This document shows, one piece after another, positions 18,092 to 25,878 of a stretch of 64,000 nucleotides of DNA. The stretch is from an uncultured Paracoccaceae bacterium (GTDB lineage Bacteria > Pseudomonadota > Alphaproteobacteria > Rhodobacterales > Rhodobacteraceae). A model generated the notes under the pieces. It was not told the DNA's origin. It saw nothing but the letters and a program-made list of their open reading frames with translations, and ran no database searches. A program made the position numbers and the translations under genes. How positions within the stretch are numbered: the stretch's first letter is position 1; every line of letters begins with the position of its first letter. The DNA is taken from assembly GCA_934500835.1 (NCBI GenBank), contig CAKSTR010000001.1:310001-374000 (forward strand), in the 5' to 3' direction.

Positions 18092-18427
18092 TTGGCGGGA
18101 CCGGGCAGCAGGGACACCGGCCCCCGGCCCGCCCCCGCCGCCTCACGCCTGCGCATCGACAAATGGCTGTGGCAGGCGCGGTTCTTCAAGACCCGCAGCC
18201 TTGCCGCCGCCGTCGTTGAAACCGGCCATGTCCGCGTCAACGGCCAGCCCATCGCCCGCCCCTCGCGCGAGGTCGGGGCCGGCGACACGCTCACGTTTCC
18301 GCAGGGAAGAAATATCCGCCTGATCCGCATAACCGGAACGGGCGTCCGCCGCGGCCCCGCTTGCGAAGCGATGACGCTCTTTATTGACCTTGACCCACCG
18401 GCTGCGGCACCGCATCCGCTTGAATGA
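18092..18427 (+). CDS. S4-domain RNA-binding protein, Hsp15/HslR-like
   Basis: A 111-residue protein with an S4 fold: LRIDKWLWQARFFKTRSLAA, then VETGHVRVNGQPIARPSREV and GDTLTFPQGRNIRLIRI. This matches Hsp15, which binds stalled 50S subunits carrying nascent chains. The only plausible start ahead of the S4 fold is TTG 18092, 4 bases after the helicase stop; no ATG or GTG occurs between. Translation is therefore probably coupled to the helicase gene. Confidence 0.87.
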   Translation: MAGPGSRDTGPRPAPAASRLRIDKWLWQARFFKTRSLAAAVVETGHVRVNGQPIARPSREVGAGDTLTFPQGRNIRLIRITGTGVRRGPACEAMTLFIDLDPPAAAPHPLE

Positions 18428-18503
18428 TCCGCGGCGCTGGACTAGCTAGGCGCTGTATCCTTCGCCAAGTCGCTGGCTGCACCATACGCCCCGGAACCCG
18501 ACC

Positions 18504-18842
18504 ATGACCTATGTCGTCACCGACAACTGCATCGCCTGCAAATACACCGACTGCGTCGAGGTCTGTCCGGTCGACTGTTTCTACGAGGGCGAGAACACCC
18601 TGGTCATCCATCCCGATGAATGCATCGACTGCGGCGTCTGCGAACCCGAATGCCCCGCCGATGCCATCCGCCCCGACACCGAGCCGGACATGGAGGAATG
18701 GGTCGAGTTCAACCGCAAATATGCCGCGATGTGGCCGGTGATCACCCAGAAGAAAGATCCGCTGCCCGGTTATCAGGAACGGGACGGCGAAAAGAACAAG
18801 CTTGAGAAATACTTCTCCGAGGCGCCCGGCACCGGCGACTGA
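18504..18842 (+). CDS. fdxA: 7Fe-8S ferredoxin FdxA
   Basis: A 112-residue seven-iron ferredoxin. It opens [29 protein letters not shown], the [3Fe-4S]-type pattern in which Cys spacing departs from CxxCxxC, followed by a classical [12 protein letters not shown] [4Fe-4S] motif. The ~45-residue C-terminal extension ([20 protein letters not shown]) is diagnostic of FdxA. It is a soluble low-potential electron carrier whose partner is not shown here. A 295-bp gap with a good promoter separates it from carD. Confidence 0.95.
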   Translation: MTYVVTDNCIACKYTDCVEVCPVDCFYEGENTLVIHPDECIDCGVCEPECPADAIRPDTEPDMEEWVEFNRKYAAMWPVITQKKDPLPGYQERDGEKNKLEKYFSEAPGTGD

Positions 18843-18952
18843 CCGGCCCGGCTGTTCACGATTCGCAAACGCATTGGCCGCGATTCGCTGGACGAGAAGA
18901 ATAATCCTTTTGAATCAGCACGTAGCCGTAGCTGCGGCATTTCGCGCAGACA

Positions 18953-18981
18953 TTGGAATCGGGGCGATTCTGTGTTATATA
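18953..18981 (+). promoter_or_regulatory. Sigma70-type promoter for carD
   Basis: TTGGAA (18953-18958) and TATATA (18976-18981) are 17 bases apart, close to the -35/-10 consensus and unusually AT-rich for this window. It lies about 160 bases upstream of carD, predicting a leader of about 145 bases. The rest of the 295-bp gap holds nothing else I can identify. Confidence 0.6.
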
Positions 18982-19137
18982 TACTTCACAGACACCCACG
19001 GAGACCTGCGCCCTGCCTCAGAGCTGCCCGCCTGAGACAGAATTTTTCGTGATAATTCAACCGTCAAGCTGAAAGCACCGCTTTCGGCCAGGCGGAGATT
19101 GTCGCGGCGCGGCCCTGCGCCTTGAGGAAGACACTGC

Positions 19138-19647
19138 ATGACCAAGTCCAAGAAGCCCGAGTTCCGTCCGAACGAGTTCGTCGTCTACCCCGCGCATGGC
19201 GTCGGCAAGATCCTTTCGATCGAAGAGCAGGAGATCGCCGGTTTCCGGCTTGAACTGTTCGTCATCCATTTCGAAAAGGACAAGATGACGCTGCGGGTGC
19301 CCACCCACAAGGCGACCGAGATCGGCATGCGCGCCCTCTCGGCCCCCGATGTCGTGTCCAAGGCGCTGGATACGCTGAAGGGCAAGGCCAAGGTCAAGCG
19401 GCTGATGTGGTCGCGCCGGGCGCAGGAGTATGAGCAGAAGATCAACTCGGGCGATCTGATGGCGATTGCCGAAGTGGTCCGCGACCTGCACCGCACCGAC
19501 GACCAGCGCGAACAGTCCTATTCCGAGCGTCAGCTGTATGAGGCCGCGCTGGAACGGCTGACCCGCGAAGTCGCCGCCGTGGCCGGACTGGAAGCCCCCG
19601 CCGCGCAGAAGAAGGTAGATGACGTGCTGCTGTCGCGCGCCGCCTGA
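19138..19647 (+). CDS. carD: CarD family RNA-polymerase-binding transcription regulator
   Basis: A 169-residue CarD/CdnL protein. The N-terminal Tudor-like RNA-polymerase-interaction domain is clear (PNEFVVYPAHGVGKILSIEE, then LFVIHFEKDKMTLRVP). It is followed by an all-helical DNA-binding domain with the RRAQEYEQKINSGDLMAIAE motif. In rhodobacters CarD stabilises open complexes and stimulates promoters lacking a conserved T at -7. It stands alone between a strong promoter and a terminator. Confidence 0.95.
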   Translation: MTKSKKPEFRPNEFVVYPAHGVGKILSIEEQEIAGFRLELFVIHFEKDKMTLRVPTHKATEIGMRALSAPDVVSKALDTLKGKAKVKRLMWSRRAQEYEQKINSGDLMAIAEVVRDLHRTDDQREQSYSERQLYEAALERLTREVAAVAGLEAPAAQKKVDDVLLSRAA

Positions 19648-19669
19648 TCCTGCCAGTCAAGCAATGACG

Positions 19670-19697
19670 AAACGGCGGTCCCCCGGGGCCGCCGTTT
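19670..19697 (+). terminator. Bidirectional terminator between carD and ynfA
   Basis: A stem of about 12 pairs (AAACGGCGG... pairing with ...CCGCCGTTT, tight C-rich loop) lies 22 bases after the carD stop and 5 bases before the convergent ynfA stop. A/T runs on both flanks let it serve both strands. Confidence 0.8.
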
Positions 19698-19702
19698 GCC
19701 TT

Positions 19703-20032
19703 TCACGACCGCGACGGCAGCAGGATGATCAGCGTCCCGATCACACAGACCGTCGCCCCCAGCAGATCCCAGCGGTCCGGCCTTTGCCCTTCGGCCAGCC
19801 AAAGCCACAGGATCGAGGCCGTGACATAGATCCCGCCATAGGCCGCATAGGCCCGCCCTGCCGCATCTGATGGAACCCGGGTCAGGAGCCAGGCGAAAAG
19901 CACCAGCGAGACCAGCCCCGGCGCCAGCCACAGCGCGGATTTCCCCATCCGCGCCCAGGCCCAGAAGGCAAAGCAGCCGGCGATCTCGGCCAGGGCGGTG
20001 ACGGCGTAAAGGATCCAGACCGACACGCTCAT
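19703..20032 (-). CDS. YnfA/UPF0060 family small membrane protein
   Basis: A 109-residue protein with four hydrophobic helices ([73 protein letters not shown]). The helix-1 motif [10 protein letters not shown] and the [11 protein letters not shown] stretch are diagnostic of YnfA, a drug/metabolite-transporter-like family of unproven substrate. Its ATG overlaps the stop of the preceding small gene by 4 bases, so translation is likely coupled. Confidence 0.93.
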   Translation of the reverse strand: MSVSVWILYAVTALAEIAGCFAFWAWARMGKSALWLAPGLVSLVLFAWLLTRVPSDAAGRAYAAYGGIYVTASILWLWLAEGQRPDRWDLLGATVCVIGTLIILLPSRS

Positions 20033-20277
20033 CTGCGCCCCCTGCCCGGCACGTCGGGCGGCATTCTGCGGGTCATCCGACCCTTCCGTCGCAAAAGCCG
20101 CTCTTCCGGCAGGCAGGCCGCCACCTCATGCCCCGCTTCTGCCCGCACCTCTGCACAGGTCCAGCAGTCCAGCGCCGGCGCGACAACCCGCGTCACCCGG
20201 GCGTCGATCACCGTGACCGGCACAAACTGCGCCAGCATCTCCGCCCGGCGGCGCCGGCATCCGCTGACGTTCCGCAT
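20029..20277 (-). CDS. Small hypothetical protein with CWTC motif
   Basis: I do not recognise this 82-residue protein. It has a basic N-terminus ([20 protein letters not shown]), a central [14 protein letters not shown] with a CxxC pair, and a very basic tail ([20 protein letters not shown]). The ATGA overlap with ynfA argues that it is translated. The start is uncertain: ATG 20277 has weak upstream signals, while ATG 20310 is preceded by GATGAAG supplied by the repeat element and would add 11 residues. Zinc or redox roles for CxxC are only guesses. Confidence 0.5.
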   Translation of the reverse strand: MRNVSGCRRRRAEMLAQFVPVTVIDARVTRVVAPALDCWTCAEVRAEAGHEVAACLPEERLLRRKGRMTRRMPPDVPGRGRR

Positions 20278-20312
20278 CTCGGACCCGCCGTTGCGCCCGG
20301 TCCCGGCCATGT

Positions 20313-20391
20313 CTTCATCTTGGCAAAAATATCCCACGGGGGAAGGGCGAATGCCTGCATTCGCCCGCGGGGGTGTGAAACCCCCACCCGC
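20313..20391 (+). repeat. 3'-end hairpin/GGATATTTGG repeat, copy 2 (double hairpin)
   Basis: On the plus strand it reads CTTCATCTTGGCAAAAATAT then CCCACGGGGG, followed by two stems: GGGCGAATGC/GCATTCGCCC (20345-20366) and GGGGG/CCCCC (20369-20385). Relative to ribE, transcribed on the minus strand and ending at 20407, the hairpins come first and the ATATTTTTGCCAAGATGAAG block last, as in every other copy. Confidence 0.8.
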
Positions 20392-20406
20392 GACGCCAGC
20401 CCGATC

Positions 20407-21006
20407 TCACTTCCATTCGCCCAACCGCGCGACATAGCGAGCCATGGTGTCCACCTCCAGGTTGACCGTATCGCCCAGCGCCACCCCGCCCCAGGTCGTC
20501 ACCGCCTGGGTGTGCGGGATCAGGTTCACCCCGAAATCCCGGCCATCCACTTCATTCACGGTCAGCGAGGTGCCGTTCAGCGCAATCGACCCTTTCGGCG
20601 CGATGAAGCGGGCAAACTCCTCGGGCGCACGGAAGGTAACGCGCAGCGAGTCGCCCTCCTGCCGCAGCCCTACCACCTCGGCCACGCCATCGACATGGCC
20701 CGAGACGATGTGCCCGCCCAGTTCGTCCCCCACCTTCAGCGCCCGTTCAAGATTCAGCCGCTTGGCCATGCCCCAGCCCCGCAGGTTGGTCTTCGACACC
20801 GTCTCGGCGCTGATCTGCACGTCGAACCAGCCCTGCCCGTCAGCCACGCCGCGGTCGATCACCGTCAGGCAGACGCCCTCGCAGGCGATCGAGGCGCCGA
20901 TGTCGATGCCGGCCACGTCATAGGCGGTGCCGATCCGCGCCCGCAGATCGCCCTCCTGCCGCAGCTCCAGCACCCGCCCCACATCGGTCACGATCCCCGT
21001 GAACAT
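20407..21006 (-). CDS. ribE: Riboflavin synthase, alpha chain
   Basis: A 199-residue protein with two tandem lumazine-binding barrels: MFTGIVTDVGRVLEL ... ACEGVCLTVIDRG and GGHIVSGHVDGVAEVV ... LNGTSLTVNEVDG. It dismutates two lumazines to riboflavin. The start at 21006 (MFTGIV, invariant in the family) is preceded by GGAG at 7 bases; the in-frame extension to 21063 adds an Arg-rich stretch without support. It lies about 8 kb from ribB-ribH, so the riboflavin genes are split here. The gene symbol is also written ribC in some organisms. Confidence 0.95.
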   Translation of the reverse strand: MFTGIVTDVGRVLELRQEGDLRARIGTAYDVAGIDIGASIACEGVCLTVIDRGVADGQGWFDVQISAETVSKTNLRGWGMAKRLNLERALKVGDELGGHIVSGHVDGVAEVVGLRQEGDSLRVTFRAPEEFARFIAPKGSIALNGTSLTVNEVDGRDFGVNLIPHTQAVTTWGGVALGDTVNLEVDTMARYVARLGEWK

Positions 21007-21205
21007 GCGCCGTCTCCTTCGAATTCCATGCAGGCCCAGACCTAAGCTTGCCCGGGCCCGCATTTCAAGGCCGAAGGGACCGCAGATACGTCTAAGAGCA
21101 CGCCCAAATTCCGCCGCGGTTCCATGCCATGACGCTGCCGGGGCGAACCTTCCCCTTCACAGCGCGGAAAATCCGCGCATAAGGGGTGGAACAGGTGTGG
21201 TGACG

Positions 21206-22495
21206 ATGCGGCTTTCGGGTCAGGGCAAGACATTCCTCTTCCTGCAGGGGCCGCACGGACCCTGGTTCTCGCGGCTTTCCTCCATGCTGCAGCGGTCGGG
21301 GGCGACCTGCTGGCGCGTCGGTTTCAACCGCGGCGACCGCGCCTTCTGGCCCGACAGCGCCAGCTACATTCCGTTCCGCGGCAGCGCCGCGGATTGGCCC
21401 GCAACCTTCGCCGCGTTGATCGAGGAGAAATCCGTCACCGATCTGGTGCTTTACGGCGACACCCGGCCCATCCACAGCCGCGCCGTGGAAATCGCCCGTG
21501 CCCGTGGCATCACCGTGCATGTCTTTGAAGAGGGCTATCTGCGCCCCTACTGGATCACCTATGAACGCGGCGGTGCCAACGGTCATTCGCGCCTGATGGA
21601 CCTGTCGGTTGCCGACATGCGCCGCGCGCTGGAAAAGGCCGATATGGACCTGCCCGACGCCCCGGCCCGTTGGGGCGACATGCGCCAGCACATGTTCTGG
21701 GGCGCGCTTTACCACTGGTTCGTCCTGACCGGCTTCTGGGATTACCGCAACTTCCGTCCCCACCGCGCCCTGACCGTGCGGCAAGAGTTCATGCTGTATC
21801 TCAAGCGCCTGATCCTCTTGCCCTTTCATGCGTTTGAACGCCGGATCGCCACGTGGCGCATCCGTTTCAGCGGCTTTCCCTATCATCTGGTGATCCTTCA
21901 GCTTGAGCATGACGCCAGTTTCCGCGACCATTCGCCCTTCACCTCGATGACCGAGTTCCTGGCCCTCGTCTCCGAAGGTTTCGCCAAGGGTGCCCCGCCG
22001 CATCACCATCTGGTCTTCAAGGCCCACCCGCTTGAGGATGGCCGCGTGGCGATGAAGCAGCGCATCTATCAGCTGGCCCGCACCCATGGCATCGTCGATC
22101 GTGTGCATTTCGTGCGGGGCGGCAAGCTGGCCGCGCTTCTCAACCAGGCCCGCAGCGCCGTGACGGTGAACTCCACCGCCGGCCAGCAGGTGCTGTGGCG
22201 CTCGTTGCCGCTGAAAGCCTTCGGCCGCGCCGTCTACTCCAAGCCGGAGTTCGTCTCTGCCCAGCCGGTCGAGCAGTTTTTCGCGCAAGCCACCCGCCCC
22301 GATACCCGCGCCTACCGTGCCTATCGGCACTATCTTCTGGAAACAAGCCAGGTGCCCGGCGGCTTCTATTCCTCGCGTGGGCGGCGCGAATTGCTACGAC
22401 AGGTGGTAGATATGATGCTTTCCGCGCAGGATCCCTATGACGCGCTGGAAAGCGGAAACGCGGCACCACGGCAACAGTTGCGCGTCGTGAACTGA
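21206..22495 (+). CDS. kpsS: KpsS-like capsule polysaccharide biosynthesis/export protein
   Basis: A 429-residue protein of the capsule biosynthesis family containing KpsS and KpsC domains, which are Kdo transferases that start the poly-Kdo linker on a lipid anchor. Typical segments are FLFLQGPHGPWFSRLSSML, GVNF-like WRVGFNRGDRAFWP, LVLYGDTRPIHSRAVEIA, HVFEEGYLRPYWIT, and the C-terminal KAHPLEDGR ... TVNSTAGQQVLW ... YSKP. ATG 21206 is used here; GTG 21197 and GTG 21200, in frame just upstream, are possible. It begins the capsule gene trio; no promoter stands out. Confidence 0.9.
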   Translation: MRLSGQGKTFLFLQGPHGPWFSRLSSMLQRSGATCWRVGFNRGDRAFWPDSASYIPFRGSAADWPATFAALIEEKSVTDLVLYGDTRPIHSRAVEIARARGITVHVFEEGYLRPYWITYERGGANGHSRLMDLSVADMRRALEKADMDLPDAPARWGDMRQHMFWGALYHWFVLTGFWDYRNFRPHRALTVRQEFMLYLKRLILLPFHAFERRIATWRIRFSGFPYHLVILQLEHDASFRDHSPFTSMTEFLALVSEGFAKGAPPHHHLVFKAHPLEDGRVAMKQRIYQLARTHGIVDRVHFVRGGKLAALLNQARSAVTVNSTAGQQVLWRSLPLKAFGRAVYSKPEFVSAQPVEQFFAQATRPDTRAYRAYRHYLLETSQVPGGFYSSRGRRELLRQVVDMMLSAQDPYDALESGNAAPRQQLRVVN

Positions 22496-22585
22496 AACCT
22501 GCAAAACAGCGCACTTTCAATTTCCCCTCGGATTCCTTATGGTTGCCCTCAAAACTTGAGGCAAATCCGAGAAGGAGCCCGAGCA

Positions 22586-23740
22586 GTGAGCATCAGGATT
22601 ACCCGGAGGGCCTCGGTCCTCGGCGCGCTTGCGTGCCTTACGGCGGCTGCGGGCTGTGGACTGCCGCGCCCCGGACCGAACAAGAAAGAGATCTTCGCGG
22701 GCTCCGTCCTGAATGGCGGCGATGCCTTCGTGGTGACGGTGAACCCAAGGGTCACACGCGCTACGGCGGTCCTGCCCTCCTTCGGCTTCTCCTCGGGCTT
22801 CAAGAACGCGGGCGTGGTCGGGTCGGACACACTGTCGCCCGGCGATACGCTGGCCGTCACCATCTTCGAGAACGTGAAGGACGATCCCCTGCTGGGCAAC
22901 TCCGGGCAGCGGGTCAGCGCGCTGACCGAAGTTCAGGTCGACGGGCAGGGCTACATCTTCATCCCCTATGCCGGCAAGATCAAGGCGGCGGGTCAGACCC
23001 CGGACGGTTTGCGTCAGGCCATCACCCGCAAGCTGGACGAACAGACCCCCGACCCGCAGATCACGGTCGCGCGGCTGGCCGGCGACGGCTCTTCCGTCAC
23101 CATCTCGGGTTCGGTCATGGCCCCCGGCGTCTACCCGATCGAGCGGCCAACCCGCACCCTGGCCGCGATGCTGGCCAAGGCCGGCGGCGTTGCCATCGAG
23201 CCCGCCATCGCCATCGTGCGCGTGACCCGCGCAGGCAAGACCGGCAAGGTCTGGCTCAAGGATCTGTGGGCCACTCCGGCGCTGGACATCGCGCTGCGGC
23301 CCGGCGACCAGATCGTGATCGACAAGGACGAACGCCGCTTCACCGCGCTTGGCGCGACCGGCAGCCAGGCGCTGGTTCCCTTTGAATCCGAAACGCTTTC
23401 CGCCATCGAGGCTCTTGCCACCGTGGGCGGGCTGCAGACCATGGCCGCCGACCCGACCGGCGTCTTCGTCTTCCGCAACGAACCGGCCGAGATCGCCAAC
23501 ATCGTGCTTGGCCGCAAGGACCTGCGCGGCGACCAGCGCATCGTCTATGTGCTGGACCTGACCCGCCCCAACGGCATGTTCGAGGCGCGCGATTTCCTGA
23601 TCCGCGACGGCGACACCGTCTATGTCACCGAAGCGCCCTACGTGCAGTGGAACAAGACGCTTTCGGCGCTGACCGGCGCAACCGGGGCCACGGCCAACAT
23701 CGCGTCGACCGCCGACACGCTGGGCGGCAGCGGCAGCTGA
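22586..23740 (+). CDS. Polysaccharide export outer-membrane lipoprotein (KpsD/BexD/Wza family)
   Basis: A 384-residue lipoprotein. The signal sequence ends in TAAAGC, giving a lipidated Cys around residue 25. A poly-export (PES) domain follows (LSPGDTLAVTIFENVKDDP ... VQVDGQGYIFIPYAGKIKAAG), then SLBB-type beta-grasp repeats (SVTISGSVMAPGVYPIERPT and ALGATGSQALVPFESETLSA). This is the outer-membrane channel of ABC-dependent capsule export. GTG 22586 is chosen because GAAGGAG lies 8 bases upstream; the in-frame ATG at 22556 would add an unlikely leader. It is flanked by kpsS and kpsC. Confidence 0.9.
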   Translation: MSIRITRRASVLGALACLTAAAGCGLPRPGPNKKEIFAGSVLNGGDAFVVTVNPRVTRATAVLPSFGFSSGFKNAGVVGSDTLSPGDTLAVTIFENVKDDPLLGNSGQRVSALTEVQVDGQGYIFIPYAGKIKAAGQTPDGLRQAITRKLDEQTPDPQITVARLAGDGSSVTISGSVMAPGVYPIERPTRTLAAMLAKAGGVAIEPAIAIVRVTRAGKTGKVWLKDLWATPALDIALRPGDQIVIDKDERRFTALGATGSQALVPFESETLSAIEALATVGGLQTMAADPTGVFVFRNEPAEIANIVLGRKDLRGDQRIVYVLDLTRPNGMFEARDFLIRDGDTVYVTEAPYVQWNKTLSALTGATGATANIASTADTLGGSGS

Positions 23741-23747
23741 GGGCCCC

Positions 23748-25811
23748 GTGGCCGTCGAACGCGATCCGAAACCCGAAGCCGCCGTGGAGATTCCGCGGCG
23801 GCTTTTCCATCAGAACCTGTCCTTCCTGCGCGACGCCCGCCTGAAACGCATCCTTGCCCTGATGGGGCATCAGCTGCGCTTCGGTCTGCCCCATGCGGGT
23901 GACGGTGTGGTGGTCTGGGGCGCCAGCCCGACCGCAGGACGGGGCGAATCCATCGCCGCCCGGCGCGCGGCGCCGCTGGTCCGCATCGAGGATGCCTTTC
24001 TGCGCTCGCTCCGTCCGGGGCGGATGGGGGACGCTCCGCTTGGTCTGCTGGTCGATCCGCGCGGCGTGCATTTCGACCCGGCTTCCCCTTCGGCGCTGCA
24101 GCATCTTCTGGCAACCGATCCCCTGGATAATTCCAACCTTTTGACACGTGCAAGGGATGGATATGCCCGAATTCGACATCTGGATTTGTCGAAATACAAC
24201 ATTCATGACCCCGGCCTGCCCCTGCCAGCGCCGGGCTACGTGCTGGTGGTGGACCAGACGGCCGGCGACGCCTCGGTGCGGACCTCCGGTGCCACGCAGG
24301 CCACCTTCGACGAGATGCTGGCCACCGCGCGCGAGGCGCATCCCCATGCGCCCATCGTCATCAAGACCCACCCCGAGACCGCCAATGGCCTGCGCCCCGG
24401 TCATTTCGGGGCCGCGCATGCCGGCCCCGGCATCACCCTGCTGACCGATCCCGTCTCTCCCTGGGGGCTGCTGGACGGGGCCATCGCAGTCTATACCGTG
24501 TCGTCCCAACTGGGGTTCGAGGCGATCCTTGCCGGCCACAAGCCGCAGGTCTGGGGCCAGCCCTTCTATGCCGGCTGGGGTCTGACGCAGGACCATGTCC
24601 CCCCGCCCCGCCGCGGCCGCTTGCTGACCCGCAACCAGCTTTTCGCCGCGGCGATGATACTGGCGCCGGTGTGGTACGATCCTGCCCGCGACCGGCTGTG
24701 CAGCTTTGAAGACACGCTCGACCAGCTGGAGGCCGAGACCCGCGCCTTCCGGCAGGATCGCCGCGGATATGTCGCCGCCGGGATGCGGGCCTGGAAGCGC
24801 GGCCGGCTTCAGGCCTTCTTCGGCGCGCATAAGCCCCTGATCTTCAAGGACGACCCGGCCACTGCCGCCGCCACGGCCACAAGGCTGAACCGCCCGCTGC
24901 TGATCTGGGCCGGCAAGGAGCCCGACACCTTTCTCGCCCCCTGCCTGCGGGTCGAGGACGGCTTTCTGCGGTCGCGCGGGCTTGGGGCCGACCTGATACC
25001 GCCCCTTTCGCTGGTCACCGATGACCTTGGCATCTACTACGACCCCACCCGCCCCTCACGGCTCGAGACGCTGCTTCTCAGCCCGCTGCCCGCCGGGGGC
25101 CGCGAAAGGGCTGAACGCCTGCTGGACAGCCTGCGCGCCAGCCAGCTCACGAAATACAACCTCGGCGGCGACCGCCCCGCCCTGCCGCAGGGCCACCGCA
25201 TCCTTGTGCCCGGGCAGGTCGAGGACGACGCCTCGATCCTGAAGGGGGGCGGCGAGATCCGCAGCAACCTCGCCCTTCTGCGCGCGGCCTGGGAGGCCAA
25301 CCCCGAGGCGGTCCTCCTCTACAAACCCCACCCCGACGTCGAAGCCGGGCTGCGCCCCGGCGCCATCCCGGCGGAAGAGGCGCTGAAATATGCCGACATG
25401 GTGCTGGCGCGGGCCGACATGGCCGCCCTCTTGCCGCAGGTGGACGAGGTCTGGACCATCACCTCCCTGACCGGGTTCGAGGCTCTGATCCGCGGCAAGC
25501 GCGTCACCACCCTTGGCGCGCCCTTCTACGCCGGATGGGGCCTGACCAACGACCTCGGCCCGATCCCCCGCCGCCGCCTGCGGCGCGAGGATGGCAGCCT
25601 GCAGCCGCGCCCCGACCTTCTGCACCTGATCCACGCCGCCCTGATCGCCTATCCGCGCTACTGGGACCCGGTTTCGCGCCGCCCCTGCCCGCCCGAAGTG
25701 GCGCTCGAACGGCTGGCCAGCGGCGACATCCCCCGCCCCGGCCCGCTGAACCGGCTGATCGCCAAGGCTCAGGGCCGGCTTGCCGGCCACGCCAACCTCT
25801 GGCGCCGCTGA
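23748..25811 (+). CDS. kpsC: Capsule polysaccharide Kdo transferase KpsC (two catalytic modules)
   Basis: A 687-residue protein with two homologous modules, about residues 50-330 and 385-650. Each holds the same landmark series: VRIEDAFLRSLRPG / LRVEDGFLRSRGLG, GIYYD-type, LTKYNL/LSKYNI, VVDQT/VPGQVEDDASI, IKTHPE/YKPHPDVEAGLRPG, and TLGAPFYAGWGLT/VWGQPFYAGWGLT. This duplication is typical of KpsC, whose two transferases add alternating beta-Kdo residues to the capsule lipid anchor. The start is GTG 23748, 7 bases after the upstream stop. No KpsM/T/E transporter genes are present in the window. Confidence 0.93.
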   Translation: MAVERDPKPEAAVEIPRRLFHQNLSFLRDARLKRILALMGHQLRFGLPHAGDGVVVWGASPTAGRGESIAARRAAPLVRIEDAFLRSLRPGRMGDAPLGLLVDPRGVHFDPASPSALQHLLATDPLDNSNLLTRARDGYARIRHLDLSKYNIHDPGLPLPAPGYVLVVDQTAGDASVRTSGATQATFDEMLATAREAHPHAPIVIKTHPETANGLRPGHFGAAHAGPGITLLTDPVSPWGLLDGAIAVYTVSSQLGFEAILAGHKPQVWGQPFYAGWGLTQDHVPPPRRGRLLTRNQLFAAAMILAPVWYDPARDRLCSFEDTLDQLEAETRAFRQDRRGYVAAGMRAWKRGRLQAFFGAHKPLIFKDDPATAAATATRLNRPLLIWAGKEPDTFLAPCLRVEDGFLRSRGLGADLIPPLSLVTDDLGIYYDPTRPSRLETLLLSPLPAGGRERAERLLDSLRASQLTKYNLGGDRPALPQGHRILVPGQVEDDASILKGGGEIRSNLALLRAAWEANPEAVLLYKPHPDVEAGLRPGAIPAEEALKYADMVLARADMAALLPQVDEVWTITSLTGFEALIRGKRVTTLGAPFYAGWGLTNDLGPIPRRRLRREDGSLQPRPDLLHLIHAALIAYPRYWDPVSRRPCPPEVALERLASGDIPRPGPLNRLIAKAQGRLAGHANLWRR

Positions 25812-25870
25812 CATTTTCTGTCCGAAAATATCCCGGGGTCCGGGGCAGCGCCCCGGGGCCGGCCACAGCC
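25811..25870 (+). repeat. 3'-end hairpin/GGATATTTGG repeat, copy 3 (diverged)
   Basis: It lies between the convergent kpsC and MATE genes. Read from the MATE stop on the minus strand it gives a CCCCGGGGC/GCCCCGG-type stem, CCCGGGATATTTTCGG and then a diverged ACAGAAAATGT end. The core GATATTT and hairpin are kept; the distal CCAAAGTGAAG block is not. Confidence 0.65.
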
Positions 25871-25878
25871 GCGCCCGG

